Source of the DNA: Enterobacter wuhouensis
GTDB taxonomy: Bacteria > Pseudomonadota > Gammaproteobacteria > Enterobacterales > Enterobacteriaceae
Reading direction: 5' to 3'
Assembly: GCF_004331265.1 (NCBI RefSeq)
Contig: NZ_SJOO01000001.1
Coordinates: 558,001 to 622,000 of the forward strand
DNA length: 64,000 nucleotides
Within the stretch, counting starts at the first letter, position 1, and every line of letters starts with the position of its first letter. The notes below the pieces were generated by a model. That model did not search any database, was not told where the DNA came from, and saw only the letters and a program-made list of their open reading frames with translations. Below, piece after piece: positions 27,911 through 37,406 of this stretch. A program made the translations under genes and the position numbers.

Positions 27911-29980
27911 ATGGATAACAGGTTTGAAATTCGGGCCGGTCACGGCCAGCAGTTAGGGGCGAATTACGACGGAAAAGGGGTCAACTTTGCGCTGTTTTCC
28001 GCGCACGCGGAGCGGGTGGAGCTGTGCCTGTTCGATCCGTCCGGGAGCACGGAAATCGCCCGCCTTGAGCTGCCGGAATATACCCATGAAGTCTGGCACG
28101 GCTACGTGCCCGATCTGAAGCCCGGCGCCCTATATGGATACCGCGTCTACGGCCCATACGATCCGGAAAACGGACACCGCTTTAATCCGCATAAGCTGCT
28201 TATCGATCCCTACGCGCGTGAACTGGCAGGCGACCTGAACTGGAACGAAGCCCATTTTGGCTACGAGCTGGGGCACGACGAACTCGATTTGAGCTTTGAC
28301 GCGCGCGACAGCGCGGCTTTTACGCCGAAATGCAGGGTTATCGATCCCAATGCGTTCGACTGGCAGGATAGCAACCGGCCCAGCGTGCCCTGGCCGAATA
28401 CCGTCGTGTATGAAAGTCACGTTAAAGGGTTTACCCAGATGAATCCGGCGATCCCCTCCGGGCTGCGCGGTACGTTCGAAGGTATGGGGCATAAAGCCTC
28501 GGTCGATTACCTCAAAAGCCTCGGCGTTACCTCGGTTGAGCTGCTTCCCGTGCACTGGTTCCCGGATGACCAGCATCTGCTCGATCGCGGTCTGAAAAAC
28601 TTCTGGGGATATAACACGCTCGGCTTCTTTGCCCCAGCGTCGCGCTATTACGGCCCGGCGGGTATCCAGGGATTCCGCGATATGGTGCGCGCGTATCATG
28701 ACGCGGGCATTGAGGTGATCCTCGACGTGGTCTATAACCACACGGCGGAAGGTAACGAGCTGGGCCCTACGCTCTCGTTCAAGGGCATTGATAACTACAG
28801 CTACTACCGCACGCTGCCGGACCAGCACCGGTACTACATTAACGACACCGGGACGGGAAATACGGTCAACACCTCGCACCCGCGCGTGCTGCAGATGGTG
28901 ATGGACTCCCTGCGCTACTGGGCCGAATCCATGCACATTGACGGCTTCCGCTTTGATCTGGGAACGATACTCGGACGCGAACCCGAAGGTTTCGATCCGC
29001 GCGGCGGCTTTTTCGATGCCGTGACGCAGGACCCGGTGTTATCGAAGCTGAAGCTTATCGGCGAGCCCTGGGATATCGGCCCCGGCGGCTATCAGGTGGG
29101 CGGCTTCCCGCCGGGCTGGGGCGAGTGGAACGATAAATACCGCGACACCGTGCGCGAATACTGGAAGGGCGATAACGTCTCTAACGACTTTGCCGCGCGC
29201 CTGCTCGGCTCGGGTGATTTGTACGATCTGCGCGGACGTCGCCCCTGGGCCAGCGTCAACTTTATTACCGCCCACGATGGCTTCACGCTAAATGACCTGG
29301 TGTCGTACAACGAGAAGCATAACGCCGACAACGGGGAGGACAATAACGACGGGCATAACGATAACCGGTCGTACAACTACGGTGAAGAAGGCCCGACGGA
29401 CAATCCGGATATCCTTGCGACGCGCGAGCGGCAGAAGCGCAATTTCCTGACTACGCTGCTGTTTTCTCACGGCACGCCGATGCTGCTGGCGGGCGACGAG
29501 TTTGGCCGCACGCAGAAGGGCAATAACAACGGTTACTGTCAGGACAGCGAGATCTCGTGGATCGACTGGAAAGGGCTATCCGAAAACGATGTCGCGCTGC
29601 GCGACTTCACCCGCCGTCTCATTGCCCTACGCGCAGCACAGCCGTTACTACGCCGTGAGAGCTGGCGCGACGGGCTGGAGATCCGCTGGTTTAATGCGGG
29701 CGGCGGGCCGCAGCAGTCAGAGCAGTGGGACGAGGGCTCGACGCTGGGCGTATCCATCAGCCGGCCCGACCTCGTTCAGGAGGAAGGCGTCTGGCACGAT
29801 ATGCTGATGTTGTTCAATCCGTTTGAAGGCCCGGTTCCGTTCCAGATCCCGCAGTTTGGCGAAGGCGGCTGGGTGCTTGAACTGTCTACAGCTGAAGATA
29901 CTGCAGGCGGAACGGTTATCACCCAGGCCGTGGATTACGAGCTGGCCGGACGCAGTATCTCGCTTTTCAGACGCCCCTAA
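27911..29980 (+). CDS. glgX: Glycogen debranching enzyme TreX/GlgX
   Basis: GH13_11 isoamylase-type enzyme of 689 residues. An N-terminal CBM48 region (GVNFALFSAHAERVELCLFD), then the barrel with VYESHVKGFTQMNP, GYNTLGFFAP, ILDVVYNHTAEG, IDGFRFDLGTILGRE, LIGEPWDIGPGG and NFITAHDGFTLNDLVSY. It cuts alpha-1,6 branches in glycogen, supplying linear maltodextrins to TreY. GGAGAATAACA precedes the ATG. Its stop lies one base from the convergent regulator gene end. In this operon it acts as TreX rather than in the glg operon. Confidence 0.93.
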   Translation: MDNRFEIRAGHGQQLGANYDGKGVNFALFSAHAERVELCLFDPSGSTEIARLELPEYTHEVWHGYVPDLKPGALYGYRVYGPYDPENGHRFNPHKLLIDPYARELAGDLNWNEAHFGYELGHDELDLSFDARDSAAFTPKCRVIDPNAFDWQDSNRPSVPWPNTVVYESHVKGFTQMNPAIPSGLRGTFEGMGHKASVDYLKSLGVTSVELLPVHWFPDDQHLLDRGLKNFWGYNTLGFFAPASRYYGPAGIQGFRDMVRAYHDAGIEVILDVVYNHTAEGNELGPTLSFKGIDNYSYYRTLPDQHRYYINDTGTGNTVNTSHPRVLQMVMDSLRYWAESMHIDGFRFDLGTILGREPEGFDPRGGFFDAVTQDPVLSKLKLIGEPWDIGPGGYQVGGFPPGWGEWNDKYRDTVREYWKGDNVSNDFAARLLGSGDLYDLRGRRPWASVNFITAHDGFTLNDLVSYNEKHNADNGEDNNDGHNDNRSYNYGEEGPTDNPDILATRERQKRNFLTTLLFSHGTPMLLAGDEFGRTQKGNNNGYCQDSEISWIDWKGLSENDVALRDFTRRLIALRAAQPLLRRESWRDGLEIRWFNAGGGPQQSEQWDEGSTLGVSISRPDLVQEEGVWHDMLMLFNPFEGPVPFQIPQFGEGGWVLELSTAEDTAGGTVITQAVDYELAGRSISLFRRP

Positions 29981-29981
29981 C

Positions 29982-30527
29982 TCACAGCGATGCCGCCGCC
30001 CGCGCGGCGGTATCGTACAGGGAGGAGATCGTGCGCAGCAGCTGCGCGGTTTCCCCGATAGACGTTCCTGAAATCCCGCTTTCCCCATGGATGTTGATCA
30101 GACAGGTTTCCCGCACGTCGCGGTATTTCATGCACAGCGCTTTTCCCTCATCCGTTGTGGAGAAAAAGAGCTCTTTCCCCGCTTTTTCACTGGTCACGTA
30201 GCCCGCCTTAACCAGCTTTTTCAGGGCATACGTCACCACGTGGGTATCCTCTACGTTGAGCACGAAGCAGATATCCGCCAGCTTTTTCTTGCGGTTGCGG
30301 TGATTCACGTGGTGCAGCAGAGAAACGTCAAACGCCCCCATATCCGGCTCGCCCGCCGCCGTCATGCAGCGCACCATCCACTTATTGAAAGCGTTGCTGG
30401 TCATGATCAGCGCGTATTCCAGTTCCGATAGCTCCGCGCAACGCTCGGACACCAGGTGACGGGACGAGACAATACGGCCATCCGAAATATCGTCGTGGTT
30501 TGAGGCAACACTCTTTTTTGCGGTCAT
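29982..30527 (-). CDS. Winged-helix (MarR-like) transcriptional regulator
   Basis: Protein of 181 residues with a winged-helix core: GAFDVSLLHHVNHRNRKKKLADICFVLN, then VVTYALKKLVKAGYVTSEKAGKELFFSTTDEGKALCMKY, which is MarR-like recognition helix plus wing. ATG at 30527 was preferred over 30557. It is divergent from the DUF969 gene at 30728, and homologues commonly sit beside DUF969/DUF979 genes, so it probably controls that transporter-like operon. Confidence 0.8.
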   Translation of the reverse strand: MTAKKSVASNHDDISDGRIVSSRHLVSERCAELSELEYALIMTSNAFNKWMVRCMTAAGEPDMGAFDVSLLHHVNHRNRKKKLADICFVLNVEDTHVVTYALKKLVKAGYVTSEKAGKELFFSTTDEGKALCMKYRDVRETCLINIHGESGISGTSIGETAQLLRTISSLYDTAARAAASL

Positions 30528-30727
30528 AACGTTCCTTAGCCAGAAATGTAAACTCATCGATAAAATAAGAACATTTTATTGATAAATTGTTTACATGTTT
30601 TTGCGGTTCAGATATAGCTTTTTAGCGCAGGTTTTGTGGAGCCTGACGCAAAACACAACATCGCACGCCGCAAATTAAAAAAATAGCCGACGGCGCGCAA
30701 CGCTCACTTTGGATAGGGTAAACGTTT

Positions 30728-31450
30728 ATGGACGGTTCTACGCTGTTGCCGCTGATCGGGATTCCGATCGTGGTTATTGGTTTTGCACTGCGCTTCAACC
30801 CGCTGCTGGTTGTGGTGGTGGCGGGGCTGGCGACGGGCCTGCTGGTCGGTATGGATTTCGGGATGCTGCTGGAGACGTTTGGCGAGAAGTTTGTGAATAG
30901 CCGATCGCTGGCCACCTTCATCCTGATCCTGCCGGTCATTGGCCTGCTGGAATACTACGGGCTTAAAGAACGCGCTCAGGCCTGGGTGGCGAAGATCGCC
31001 AGCGCTACCTCGGCGCGTATTCTGATGCTCTACTTCGTGGCGCGTGAGGGGACGGCGGCGCTGGGGCTGATGTCCCTGGGGGGCCACGCCCAGACCGTGC
31101 GTCCGCTGCTGGCACCGATGGCCGAAGGGGCGGCGCTGAACGAATATGGCGAGCTGCCGCAGCATATTCGCGACAAAATTAAAGCCCATGCCGCCGCGTG
31201 CGACAATATCGCGGTCTTCTTCGGGGAAGATATCTTTATCGCCTTCGGCGCGGTACTGCTGATCGACGCCTTCCTGAAGGAGAACGGGATCGAGGGGATC
31301 GAGCCGCTGCACATCGGCCTGTGGGCCATTCCGACCGCCATTGCGGCATTGATTATTCATATGACGCGCCTGCTGCGTCTGGATGCCAGCATCCGCCGCG
31401 ACGTGATGGCCTGGAAAGCCGCGCAGGGAACGCAGGAGGCCGCGCAATGA
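30728..31450 (+). CDS. DUF969 membrane protein
   Basis: Integral membrane protein of 240 residues beginning MDGSTLLPLIGIPIVVIGFALR, with several hydrophobic helices (LATFILILPVIGLLEYYG, and later LWAIPTAIAALIIHMTR) and the conserved segment VAREGTAALGLMSLGGHAQTVRP. Always paired with DUF979 in other genomes. The pair has been proposed on gene-neighbourhood grounds to be a transporter for 5-oxoproline or related compounds; that is not testable here. Stop overlaps the DUF979 start (ATGA). Confidence 0.85.
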   Translation: MDGSTLLPLIGIPIVVIGFALRFNPLLVVVVAGLATGLLVGMDFGMLLETFGEKFVNSRSLATFILILPVIGLLEYYGLKERAQAWVAKIASATSARILMLYFVAREGTAALGLMSLGGHAQTVRPLLAPMAEGAALNEYGELPQHIRDKIKAHAAACDNIAVFFGEDIFIAFGAVLLIDAFLKENGIEGIEPLHIGLWAIPTAIAALIIHMTRLLRLDASIRRDVMAWKAAQGTQEAAQ

Positions 31451-32433
31451 TGACCTTAATCACCATTAACCGCGTTTACTACCTGATCGGCTTTGTCGTG
31501 ATGCTGCTGGTGGTCATGACCCTGCGCGATCGCGCCAATCCTAAACGCTTTACCACCGCGCTGTTCTGGTTCCTGTTCGGCGGGATCTTCCTCTTTGGCG
31601 ACCTGATGGTGCAGGAGCTGGGAAAATCGCTGGCTTATCGCATCATCGGCGGTGCGGTTATCGTTATTGCGCTGCTGGCGGGCTTTGGGCTGGTCGGGAA
31701 AGGACACTATAAAATGTCCACCGAGGAGGAGCGCGTCGCCTCGTCGGAACGGCTGAAAAACTGGCTGTTCTTACCGGCGCTGATGATCCCCGTGGTGACG
31801 GTGATCGGCACGTTGTTCCTGAAGGGCGTGTCGATTGGCGGCGTTTATTTGCTCGACCAGAAGCAGCTCACCCTGGCCGCGCTCTGCGTTGCCTGTGTCG
31901 CGGCTATTCTGACCGGCTGGTGGCTGACGAAGGGTACGCCGCTTCACGCCGTGCGTCAGTCCCGTCGACTGGTGGATACCATCGGCTGGGCGGTGATCCT
32001 GCCGCAGATGCTCGCCATGCTGGGCGGGGTGTTTGTGGTCGCCAATACCGGCGATTCCGTGCAAAAGGTGGTAAGCCTGTTTGTGAACCCGGATAGCCGC
32101 TTCATGCTGGTGGTGATCTACTGCGTGGGGATGGCGCTGTTTACCATGATCATGGGTAACGCGTTTGCGGCCTTCCCGGTTTTAAGCGCCGGCATTGCGC
32201 TGCCGTTCCTGATTAACGTCCACCACGGTAATCCCGCGCCGCTGCTGGCAATTGGCATGTACGCAGGCTACTGCGGCACGCTGATGACGCCGATGGCCGC
32301 GAACTTCAATATCGTTCCCGCCGCGCTGCTGGAGCTGAAGGACAAATATCAGGTGATCAAAATCCAGATCCCGACCGCGTTGACCCTGCTGGTGGTGAAC
32401 GTGTTCTTAATGTATTTCCTCGTGTTTCGCTAA
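31447..32433 (+). CDS. DUF979 membrane protein
   Basis: Polytopic membrane protein of 328 residues starting MMTLITINRVYYLIGFVVML at the ATG that overlaps the DUF969 stop. The open frame extends further upstream but that part reads through DUF969 and is noise. Multiple hydrophobic helices and the conserved GNAFAAFPVLSAGIALPF and GYCGTLMTPMAANFN segments are seen; the latter resembles re-entrant loops of ion-coupled carriers. Probable second half of a two-component permease with DUF969. Confidence 0.85.
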   Translation: MMTLITINRVYYLIGFVVMLLVVMTLRDRANPKRFTTALFWFLFGGIFLFGDLMVQELGKSLAYRIIGGAVIVIALLAGFGLVGKGHYKMSTEEERVASSERLKNWLFLPALMIPVVTVIGTLFLKGVSIGGVYLLDQKQLTLAALCVACVAAILTGWWLTKGTPLHAVRQSRRLVDTIGWAVILPQMLAMLGGVFVVANTGDSVQKVVSLFVNPDSRFMLVVIYCVGMALFTMIMGNAFAAFPVLSAGIALPFLINVHHGNPAPLLAIGMYAGYCGTLMTPMAANFNIVPAALLELKDKYQVIKIQIPTALTLLVVNVFLMYFLVFR

Positions 32434-32442
32434 GGAGCTGTT

Positions 32443-33438
32443 ATGGAATTAACGCAACATCAGGCCGACGCGTTTGCCCGGATGCCTTTGACCTACCTGC
32501 GCCAGGAATATCCGAACCACATTATGCATCTGCTTAATGATGACGGCGACGTTCTGCCGCCGCGCGAGCTGCACCCGATTTTCTACGGCTGCTTTGACTG
32601 GCACTCGGCGGTGCACGGCTACTGGCTGCTGCTGCGCTGCGTTCGCCTTTATCCGGCGCTGTCGTGCCGGGACGAGATCGTCGGGCTCTTTGACGAGCAC
32701 ATCACGCAGGAGAAGGTGGCGCAGGAGCTGGCCTATTTCAACGCGCCGTTCCGCGCCTCGTTTGAGCGTCCATATGGCTACGGCTGGCTGCTGGCGCTGG
32801 CGCAGGAGCTGAAGCTGTCTACCATCCCGCAGGCCCGGGAGTGGTTCCAGACGCTGCAGCCGCTAACCCTGGATATCCGTAACCGGCTGGTGGACTACCT
32901 CAGCAAGCTTACCTATCCCATCCGCGTCGGGACGCACTACAACACGGCGTTTGCGCTGGCGCTAGGGCTGGACTACGCCCGTGAAGTGAAGGACAGCGCC
33001 CTTGAGCAAGCCATACTTGAGGCCTCAACGCGGTTTTACCTCGCGGATACGCGCTATCCTGCGCACTACGAGCCGGGCGGCGATGAGTATATTTCCGGGG
33101 CGCTGACCGAAGCCTTGCTGATGAGCAAGGTCGCGGATAACTTCCCGGCGTGGTTCGATGATTTCCTGCCCGACGTGGCGTCCATTACGGCACTGATGAA
33201 CCCGGCGGAAGTGAGCGATCGTACCGATCCGAAAATCGCCCATCTTGATGGACTAAACCTGAGCCGCGCCTGGTGCATGAAGCATATCGCGAAGGCATTG
33301 CCGGACAATCATGCCGCGCAGCAGGCGCTAAGCAACGCGGTAGAGAAGCACCTGGCGGCTAGCGTGGAGCACGTGGTAGGAAGCCACTACAGCGGCGGCC
33401 ACTGGCTGGCGAGCTTTGCGCTGCTGGCGCTGGAGTAA
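32443..33438 (+). CDS. DUF2891 protein
   Basis: Soluble protein of 331 residues, rich in helices. DUF2891 hallmarks: HPIFYGCFDWHSAVHGYWLL, ERPYGYGWLLALAQEL, RVGTHYNTAFALALGLDYA, EPGGDEYISGALTEALLM. The alternating His/Trp/Tyr pattern is compatible with an (alpha/alpha) toroid, hinting at a carbohydrate- or amide-acting enzyme, but no activity is known. Follows DUF979 by 9 bases, so same operon. In many genomes a pyroglutamyl peptidase gene is also present; it is absent here. Confidence 0.85.
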   Translation: MELTQHQADAFARMPLTYLRQEYPNHIMHLLNDDGDVLPPRELHPIFYGCFDWHSAVHGYWLLLRCVRLYPALSCRDEIVGLFDEHITQEKVAQELAYFNAPFRASFERPYGYGWLLALAQELKLSTIPQAREWFQTLQPLTLDIRNRLVDYLSKLTYPIRVGTHYNTAFALALGLDYAREVKDSALEQAILEASTRFYLADTRYPAHYEPGGDEYISGALTEALLMSKVADNFPAWFDDFLPDVASITALMNPAEVSDRTDPKIAHLDGLNLSRAWCMKHIAKALPDNHAAQQALSNAVEKHLAASVEHVVGSHYSGGHWLASFALLALE

Positions 33439-33446
33439 GCAGGATT

Positions 33447-33477
33447 CGGGTGCAGCGATAACGTAACGCTGCACCCG
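33447..33477. terminator. Strong hairpin between convergent genes
   Basis: CGGGTGCAGCG, 9-base loop, CGCTGCACCCG gives an 11-bp stem between the DUF2891 gene and the convergent MFS gene. No long T-run, but position suits a bidirectional terminator. Confidence 0.7.
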
Positions 33478-33480
33478 ACG

Positions 33481-34845
33481 TTATGCGGACGCCCGCACCG
33501 CTTTTCGCAGCCGGCTGACGCTGAACGTCATCGCCGTCGCAGAAGCCGCCACGGCAATCCACAGAGCCAGGTGTACAGCCGCCTGAGGCGCCACCGCCAG
33601 CAAAACCCCGACAACGGCTGCACCAAGACATTGTCCGAACGTTCTCGCGATGGACAATACCCCGGAGCCATAGCTCGAATATTCTCTGGAGACGTTTGAC
33701 AGCATCTCCCGGTTGTTAGGACTCTGGAAACACCCAAACCCCACGCCGCACACCAGGCTGCGCAGGCAGATATCCCAGGCCGCAGGGCTGGCGGGCAGGG
33801 TCGCCAGCAGAATTAACCCCAGAACGAAAATCATCAGCCCCAGGGTAGAAATCAGCGGCGCAGACAGGCTATCTGCCCAGCGTCCCGCATGTGGCGCAAC
33901 CAGCACGATACCAATAGGCCATGGCGTAAACAGCAGCGCGGAGGCGACGGGGCTAAAGCCGTACGCGCTCTGAAACAGGAACGGCAGCGCGATAAAGGTG
34001 ATGCCCTGGCTGACAAAGGAGGCCAGCGACGTTAACGCGGCAAGGGTAAAGCGGCTATTGCGAAAAATGACGGGGGGTAACAGCGGATTGCGGGTGCGGC
34101 GAATATGCCAGATAAACGTCAGGCCGCTGGCCAGTGCGAGGATCCCCCATCCAGCGGACGCCAGGCTGTTGGCTGCCATAACCGCTGCGCCCAGAAAGGT
34201 GGCTGAAAGAACGGCACCGGCCGCATCAAAAGGCGCGCTGGCGGACGATGTTTTTCGCGGCAACGACCTGAACGCCAGCAGCAGGGCAATACTCCCGGGA
34301 ATAATGTTGATTGCAAACAGCCATTGCCAGCTGAACGTATCCAGAATTGCGCCGCCCAGCACCGGCCCGATGGCGCTGCTGCTGGCAATCAGCAGGGCGT
34401 GCAGCCCAAGAATGCGGCCAAGCAGCCGCCCGGGAAAAACGGATCGGAGGATCGCCGGCGCAATGCTTAGCGTTGCCGCGCCGCCGATGCCCTGCAAAAT
34501 GCGCATCCCAATGAGCAGTTCCGGCGTGCGCGCCAGGGCGCAGCCGATTGAGGTCAACGTAAAGATCGCCAGGCCTGCCAGAAAAACAGGGCGATATCCC
34601 ACCCGGGTGGCGAGTGCGGCGAAAATTGCCAGCGTCATTGCCGCCGAGAGCAGATAACCGTTGGCGAACCAGACCGCCACGTTCGCCGGGATCTGCATCG
34701 CGCTCTGCATAGCGGGCAGCGCAATGCCGATCATGGTGCCGTCAAATACCCCCATCAGCGTGGTCATCATCACGGCGGCCATCACCCGCGCGCGTTCACG
34801 CCCAGGTAGCCCCTCATCGCCGGGCAGGTTTGTAAAAAGCGTCAT
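33481..34845 (-). CDS. MFS drug exporter, DHA2 (EmrB/QacA) type
   Basis: Inner-membrane transporter of 454 residues with about 14 hydrophobic helices. It begins with MAAVMMTTLMGVFDGTMIGIALP, the DHA motif D1 region, then GMRILQGIGGAATLSIAPAI and the antiporter motif C SAIGPVLGGAI near residue 140. RBS GGAG precedes ATG 34845. Divergent from a LysR gene at 34963 that probably regulates it. Export of an organic toxicant or drug is likely; substrate not predictable. Confidence 0.87.
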   Translation of the reverse strand: MTLFTNLPGDEGLPGRERARVMAAVMMTTLMGVFDGTMIGIALPAMQSAMQIPANVAVWFANGYLLSAAMTLAIFAALATRVGYRPVFLAGLAIFTLTSIGCALARTPELLIGMRILQGIGGAATLSIAPAILRSVFPGRLLGRILGLHALLIASSSAIGPVLGGAILDTFSWQWLFAINIIPGSIALLLAFRSLPRKTSSASAPFDAAGAVLSATFLGAAVMAANSLASAGWGILALASGLTFIWHIRRTRNPLLPPVIFRNSRFTLAALTSLASFVSQGITFIALPFLFQSAYGFSPVASALLFTPWPIGIVLVAPHAGRWADSLSAPLISTLGLMIFVLGLILLATLPASPAAWDICLRSLVCGVGFGCFQSPNNREMLSNVSREYSSYGSGVLSIARTFGQCLGAAVVGVLLAVAPQAAVHLALWIAVAASATAMTFSVSRLRKAVRASA

Positions 34846-34962
34846 CGTGTTTACTCCAGGAGAGAATGTTGATGACGAAACTATAATCATGGGTTATACA
34901 GGGCGGAAGACGCAGCAGTTGCACTTGATAGTTGCATACAACGCCCGCTATGAGGATTTCAC

Positions 34963-35874
34963 GTGGCCGATCCGGATTTTAATTTACTCGTCGCGCTGGA
35001 CATACTGCTGGCCGAGGCCAGCGTCGCAGGGGCGGCGCGACGCTTAAACCTGAGCACGTCCGCCATGAGCCGCACCCTTAGCAGGCTGAGAGAGGTGACC
35101 GGCGACCCGATCCTGGTGCGGGCAGGGCGTAACATGGTGTTAACGCCCTGGGCCGAGGCCACGCGCGATCGCGCCCGACGCGCGGTGCACGAGGCGAGGG
35201 CGGTGCTGCAGCCCTCGCTGGAAACCCTAAAGGTTGAAACGCTTGAACGGCTCTTCACTATTCGCGCCAACGATGGCTTTGTGGTGGCATTCGGGCCCGC
35301 GCTGATCGCTGCGATAGCGGAGGCTGCGCCCGGCGTCTGTATCCGCTTTGCGCCCAAGCCGGAGAAAACGTCGCGCTACCTTCGCGAAGGGCTGGTCGAT
35401 CTGGAAGTCGGCGTGCAGAGCAATATGGGGCCCGAAATTCGTCTGCAGAGGCTGTTTCAGGACCGGTTTATCGGTGCGGTTCGCAAGGAACATCCGCTCG
35501 CATCGCTGCCGGTAATCGGCGTCGACGACTATATCGCCTGGGGACACGTGGTGGCCTCGCCAGAAGGGACGCTGCACGGGTTTGTGGATGACGTGCTGGC
35601 GGAGTCCGGCCGGACGCGAAACGTGGTCAGCGTTGTGCCCGGGTTTCCGACGGCGCTATCCGTGGCGCTGGCATCGGATTTAGTTGCCATGGTTCCCGCG
35701 CTCTACCTGATTAACCCGCAGATGACCGACAAACTGCATCTTTTTGAACTGCCGTTCAAAACCCGGAGCATAACGGTGTCGCAGATGTGGCATCCGAGAA
35801 TGGAAAACGATCCGGGGCATCGATGGCTGAGGGCGAAAATTCTTGAGGTATGCGGCACCGTGCGCGAAAGGTAA
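34963..35874 (+). CDS. LysR-family regulator
   Basis: Protein of 303 residues starting at GTG 34963 with GAGG upstream. Its helix-turn-helix (FNLLVALDILLAEASVAGAARRLNLS then SAMSRTLSRLREVTGDPILVR) resembles the NodD/SyrM-like LysR subgroup, and the effector domain starts FTIRANDGFVVAFG. Divergent from the DHA2 exporter gene, so control of that gene is inferred. It carries HAEs no further conserved neighbours. Confidence 0.85.
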   Translation: MADPDFNLLVALDILLAEASVAGAARRLNLSTSAMSRTLSRLREVTGDPILVRAGRNMVLTPWAEATRDRARRAVHEARAVLQPSLETLKVETLERLFTIRANDGFVVAFGPALIAAIAEAAPGVCIRFAPKPEKTSRYLREGLVDLEVGVQSNMGPEIRLQRLFQDRFIGAVRKEHPLASLPVIGVDDYIAWGHVVASPEGTLHGFVDDVLAESGRTRNVVSVVPGFPTALSVALASDLVAMVPALYLINPQMTDKLHLFELPFKTRSITVSQMWHPRMENDPGHRWLRAKILEVCGTVRER

Positions 35875-35895
35875 GGCAGCCATCCGCTGGCTGCC
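35875..35895. terminator. Hairpin between LysR and LacY-like genes
   Basis: GGCAGCCA, loop TCCGC, TGGCTGCC forms an 8-bp perfect stem directly after the LysR stop and before the end of the convergent symporter gene. Confidence 0.6.
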
Positions 35896-35912
35896 ACATT
35901 CGGCTTGCGCCA

Positions 35913-37178
35913 TTACGCCGCGCTCTTGAATTCCCGGGCGGGCAGCAGCGTTTTACCGCCCTTTAGCGTGAACAGGGAAATGACGGTAAAACTCAAGGTA
36001 ATACAGCCGAGAACGAGATAGGCCTGGTGGAACCCAACGGTGTCATACATTCGTCCGACCCACGCCGACAATACAACGCCCGACAGCTGCTTCGACAGGT
36101 TGAAGCCAATTAAGAACAGCGTTGCCGACAGTTTGGGGTTAAACGCAGAGGAGATATATTTAAAGGTCCCGACCAGCAGGAAAGGCAGCTCAAACATATG
36201 CAGCATTTTCAGAATAACCACCTCGACTGCCGATGAGGCAAATGACGAACCTAAAATACGTGCCGACATAATAACGCCTGCGGCTAACAGCGCGTTTTTC
36301 GCGCCAATCCGGTTCACGATAGCGGGGGCGAAGAACATTATTGTCGCGTTCAGTAATTCTCCTCCGGTCGTCACAAAACCAAACACTTCGGTTCCGCGCT
36401 GCGGGCTGGAGAAAAAGCCCTTAAAGAAGTTGGCAAACTGCTGGTCGAAGACGTCATAGACGCTGGCAACGCCCACAACGTAGACGATAAATCCCCAGAA
36501 GCGCGGCATGCGCAGCAGCTCGGCCGCGGTGCGCATTGAGAACGCCTTCCGGTTCGCGCCCAGCGCGTCGATGACAAGCTCGCTGTTGCTGCCTTCGGGT
36601 TTTGACATCCACAGCAGTATGCCGAGCACGAGGGCGAATCCGGAGGCGATCCAGAAGGTAATGTTCGGGTCGATGCCAAACAAAATGCCGGTTATTGACG
36701 CGCACAGCGCCCAGCCTACGCATCCTGATACGCGTACTTTTCCGTACTCAAAGCGGTTAGCGCGGCTGACGCGTTCAATATAGGCCTCGACCGCCCCGGA
36801 TCCGCTGGAGAACACGACCCCAAGGTAGATCCCTCCCGCCAGCGCACCGGCGAAAATGTTCATCTGCAGCAGCGGCGACAGTACAAAAATAAAGAAGGGC
36901 GCGAACAAAATCAGTAAGACGGTAATGGTCCACAGCAGGTGCTTACGCAATCCCAGCTTGTCAGAAATCAGACCAAAGACCGGCTGGAAGATAATCGCAA
37001 AGAGCGAAATAGAGGAGAAAACTATTCCCGTCTCCGTCTTGGTCAAATGATTAACGTCCGCCAGCCAGACCGGGAAAAAGGGGAAGTAGGCAGACATAAT
37101 GAAGTAGTAGAAGAAAAAGAACAGCATAAAGTAAATGAAATTATGCCGTTCCTTTGGTGCAAGTTCAGAGAGTTTCAT
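35913..37178 (-). CDS. LacY-family oligosaccharide:H+ symporter
   Basis: Protein of 421 residues aligning along its length with E. coli LacY (YFPFFPVWLADVNHLTKTETG, GLISDKLGLRKHLLW, VYDVFDQQFANFF). The residues needed for LacY sugar binding and proton coupling are all kept: Glu in GAVEAYIERVSR, Arg in GKVRVSGCVGW, Glu in GGELLNA, Arg in ARILGSSF, His and Glu in LHMFELPF, Lys in NLSKQL. So it should be an active galactoside or related disaccharide importer. No beta- or alpha-galactosidase gene is in the window. Divergent LacI gene at 37407. MelY or RafB-like specificity is also possible. Confidence 0.88.
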   Translation of the reverse strand: MKLSELAPKERHNFIYFMLFFFFYYFIMSAYFPFFPVWLADVNHLTKTETGIVFSSISLFAIIFQPVFGLISDKLGLRKHLLWTITVLLILFAPFFIFVLSPLLQMNIFAGALAGGIYLGVVFSSGSGAVEAYIERVSRANRFEYGKVRVSGCVGWALCASITGILFGIDPNITFWIASGFALVLGILLWMSKPEGSNSELVIDALGANRKAFSMRTAAELLRMPRFWGFIVYVVGVASVYDVFDQQFANFFKGFFSSPQRGTEVFGFVTTGGELLNATIMFFAPAIVNRIGAKNALLAAGVIMSARILGSSFASSAVEVVILKMLHMFELPFLLVGTFKYISSAFNPKLSATLFLIGFNLSKQLSGVVLSAWVGRMYDTVGFHQAYLVLGCITLSFTVISLFTLKGGKTLLPAREFKSAA

Positions 37179-37361
37179 TGTGACTGTTCCATAGGGTTAT
37201 GCCTTCAAGAATCGGAGTATTTTTTTAAATGTCATTCGCTGGACAAGATGGATGATTTATCAAATATTTCCGCGTAAGCCGCAACGGTAGAGAATTTGAA
37301 ATTTATTGACGATCACGAAATGCCACCATGACGATAGGAATTTGTCGTTTTTTCGACATAG

Positions 37362-37380
37362 AATGTTAGCGAACGACATT
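37362..37380. promoter_or_regulatory. Candidate LacI-type operator
   Basis: AATGTTAGCGAACGACATT is an imperfect palindrome with central CG, resembling the lac operator layout, and sits 27 bases before the LacI-family start, between it and the divergent symporter gene. A smaller repeat TGTCG/CGACA lies at 37343-37358. Confidence 0.5.
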
Positions 37381-37406
37381 GTTGTTATTACGTTAAGGAG
37401 AAGGCG

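Noticed and set aside
24106..28936. Several long minus-strand and alternate-frame ORFs across the treZ-treY-glgX genes
   Set aside because: They are shadows produced by GC-rich codon use in the real genes and have no recognisable domains.
31198..31446. Long upstream extension of the DUF979 reading frame
   Set aside because: It is out of frame within DUF969 and shows no membrane-protein pattern; the real start is the coupled ATG at 31447.
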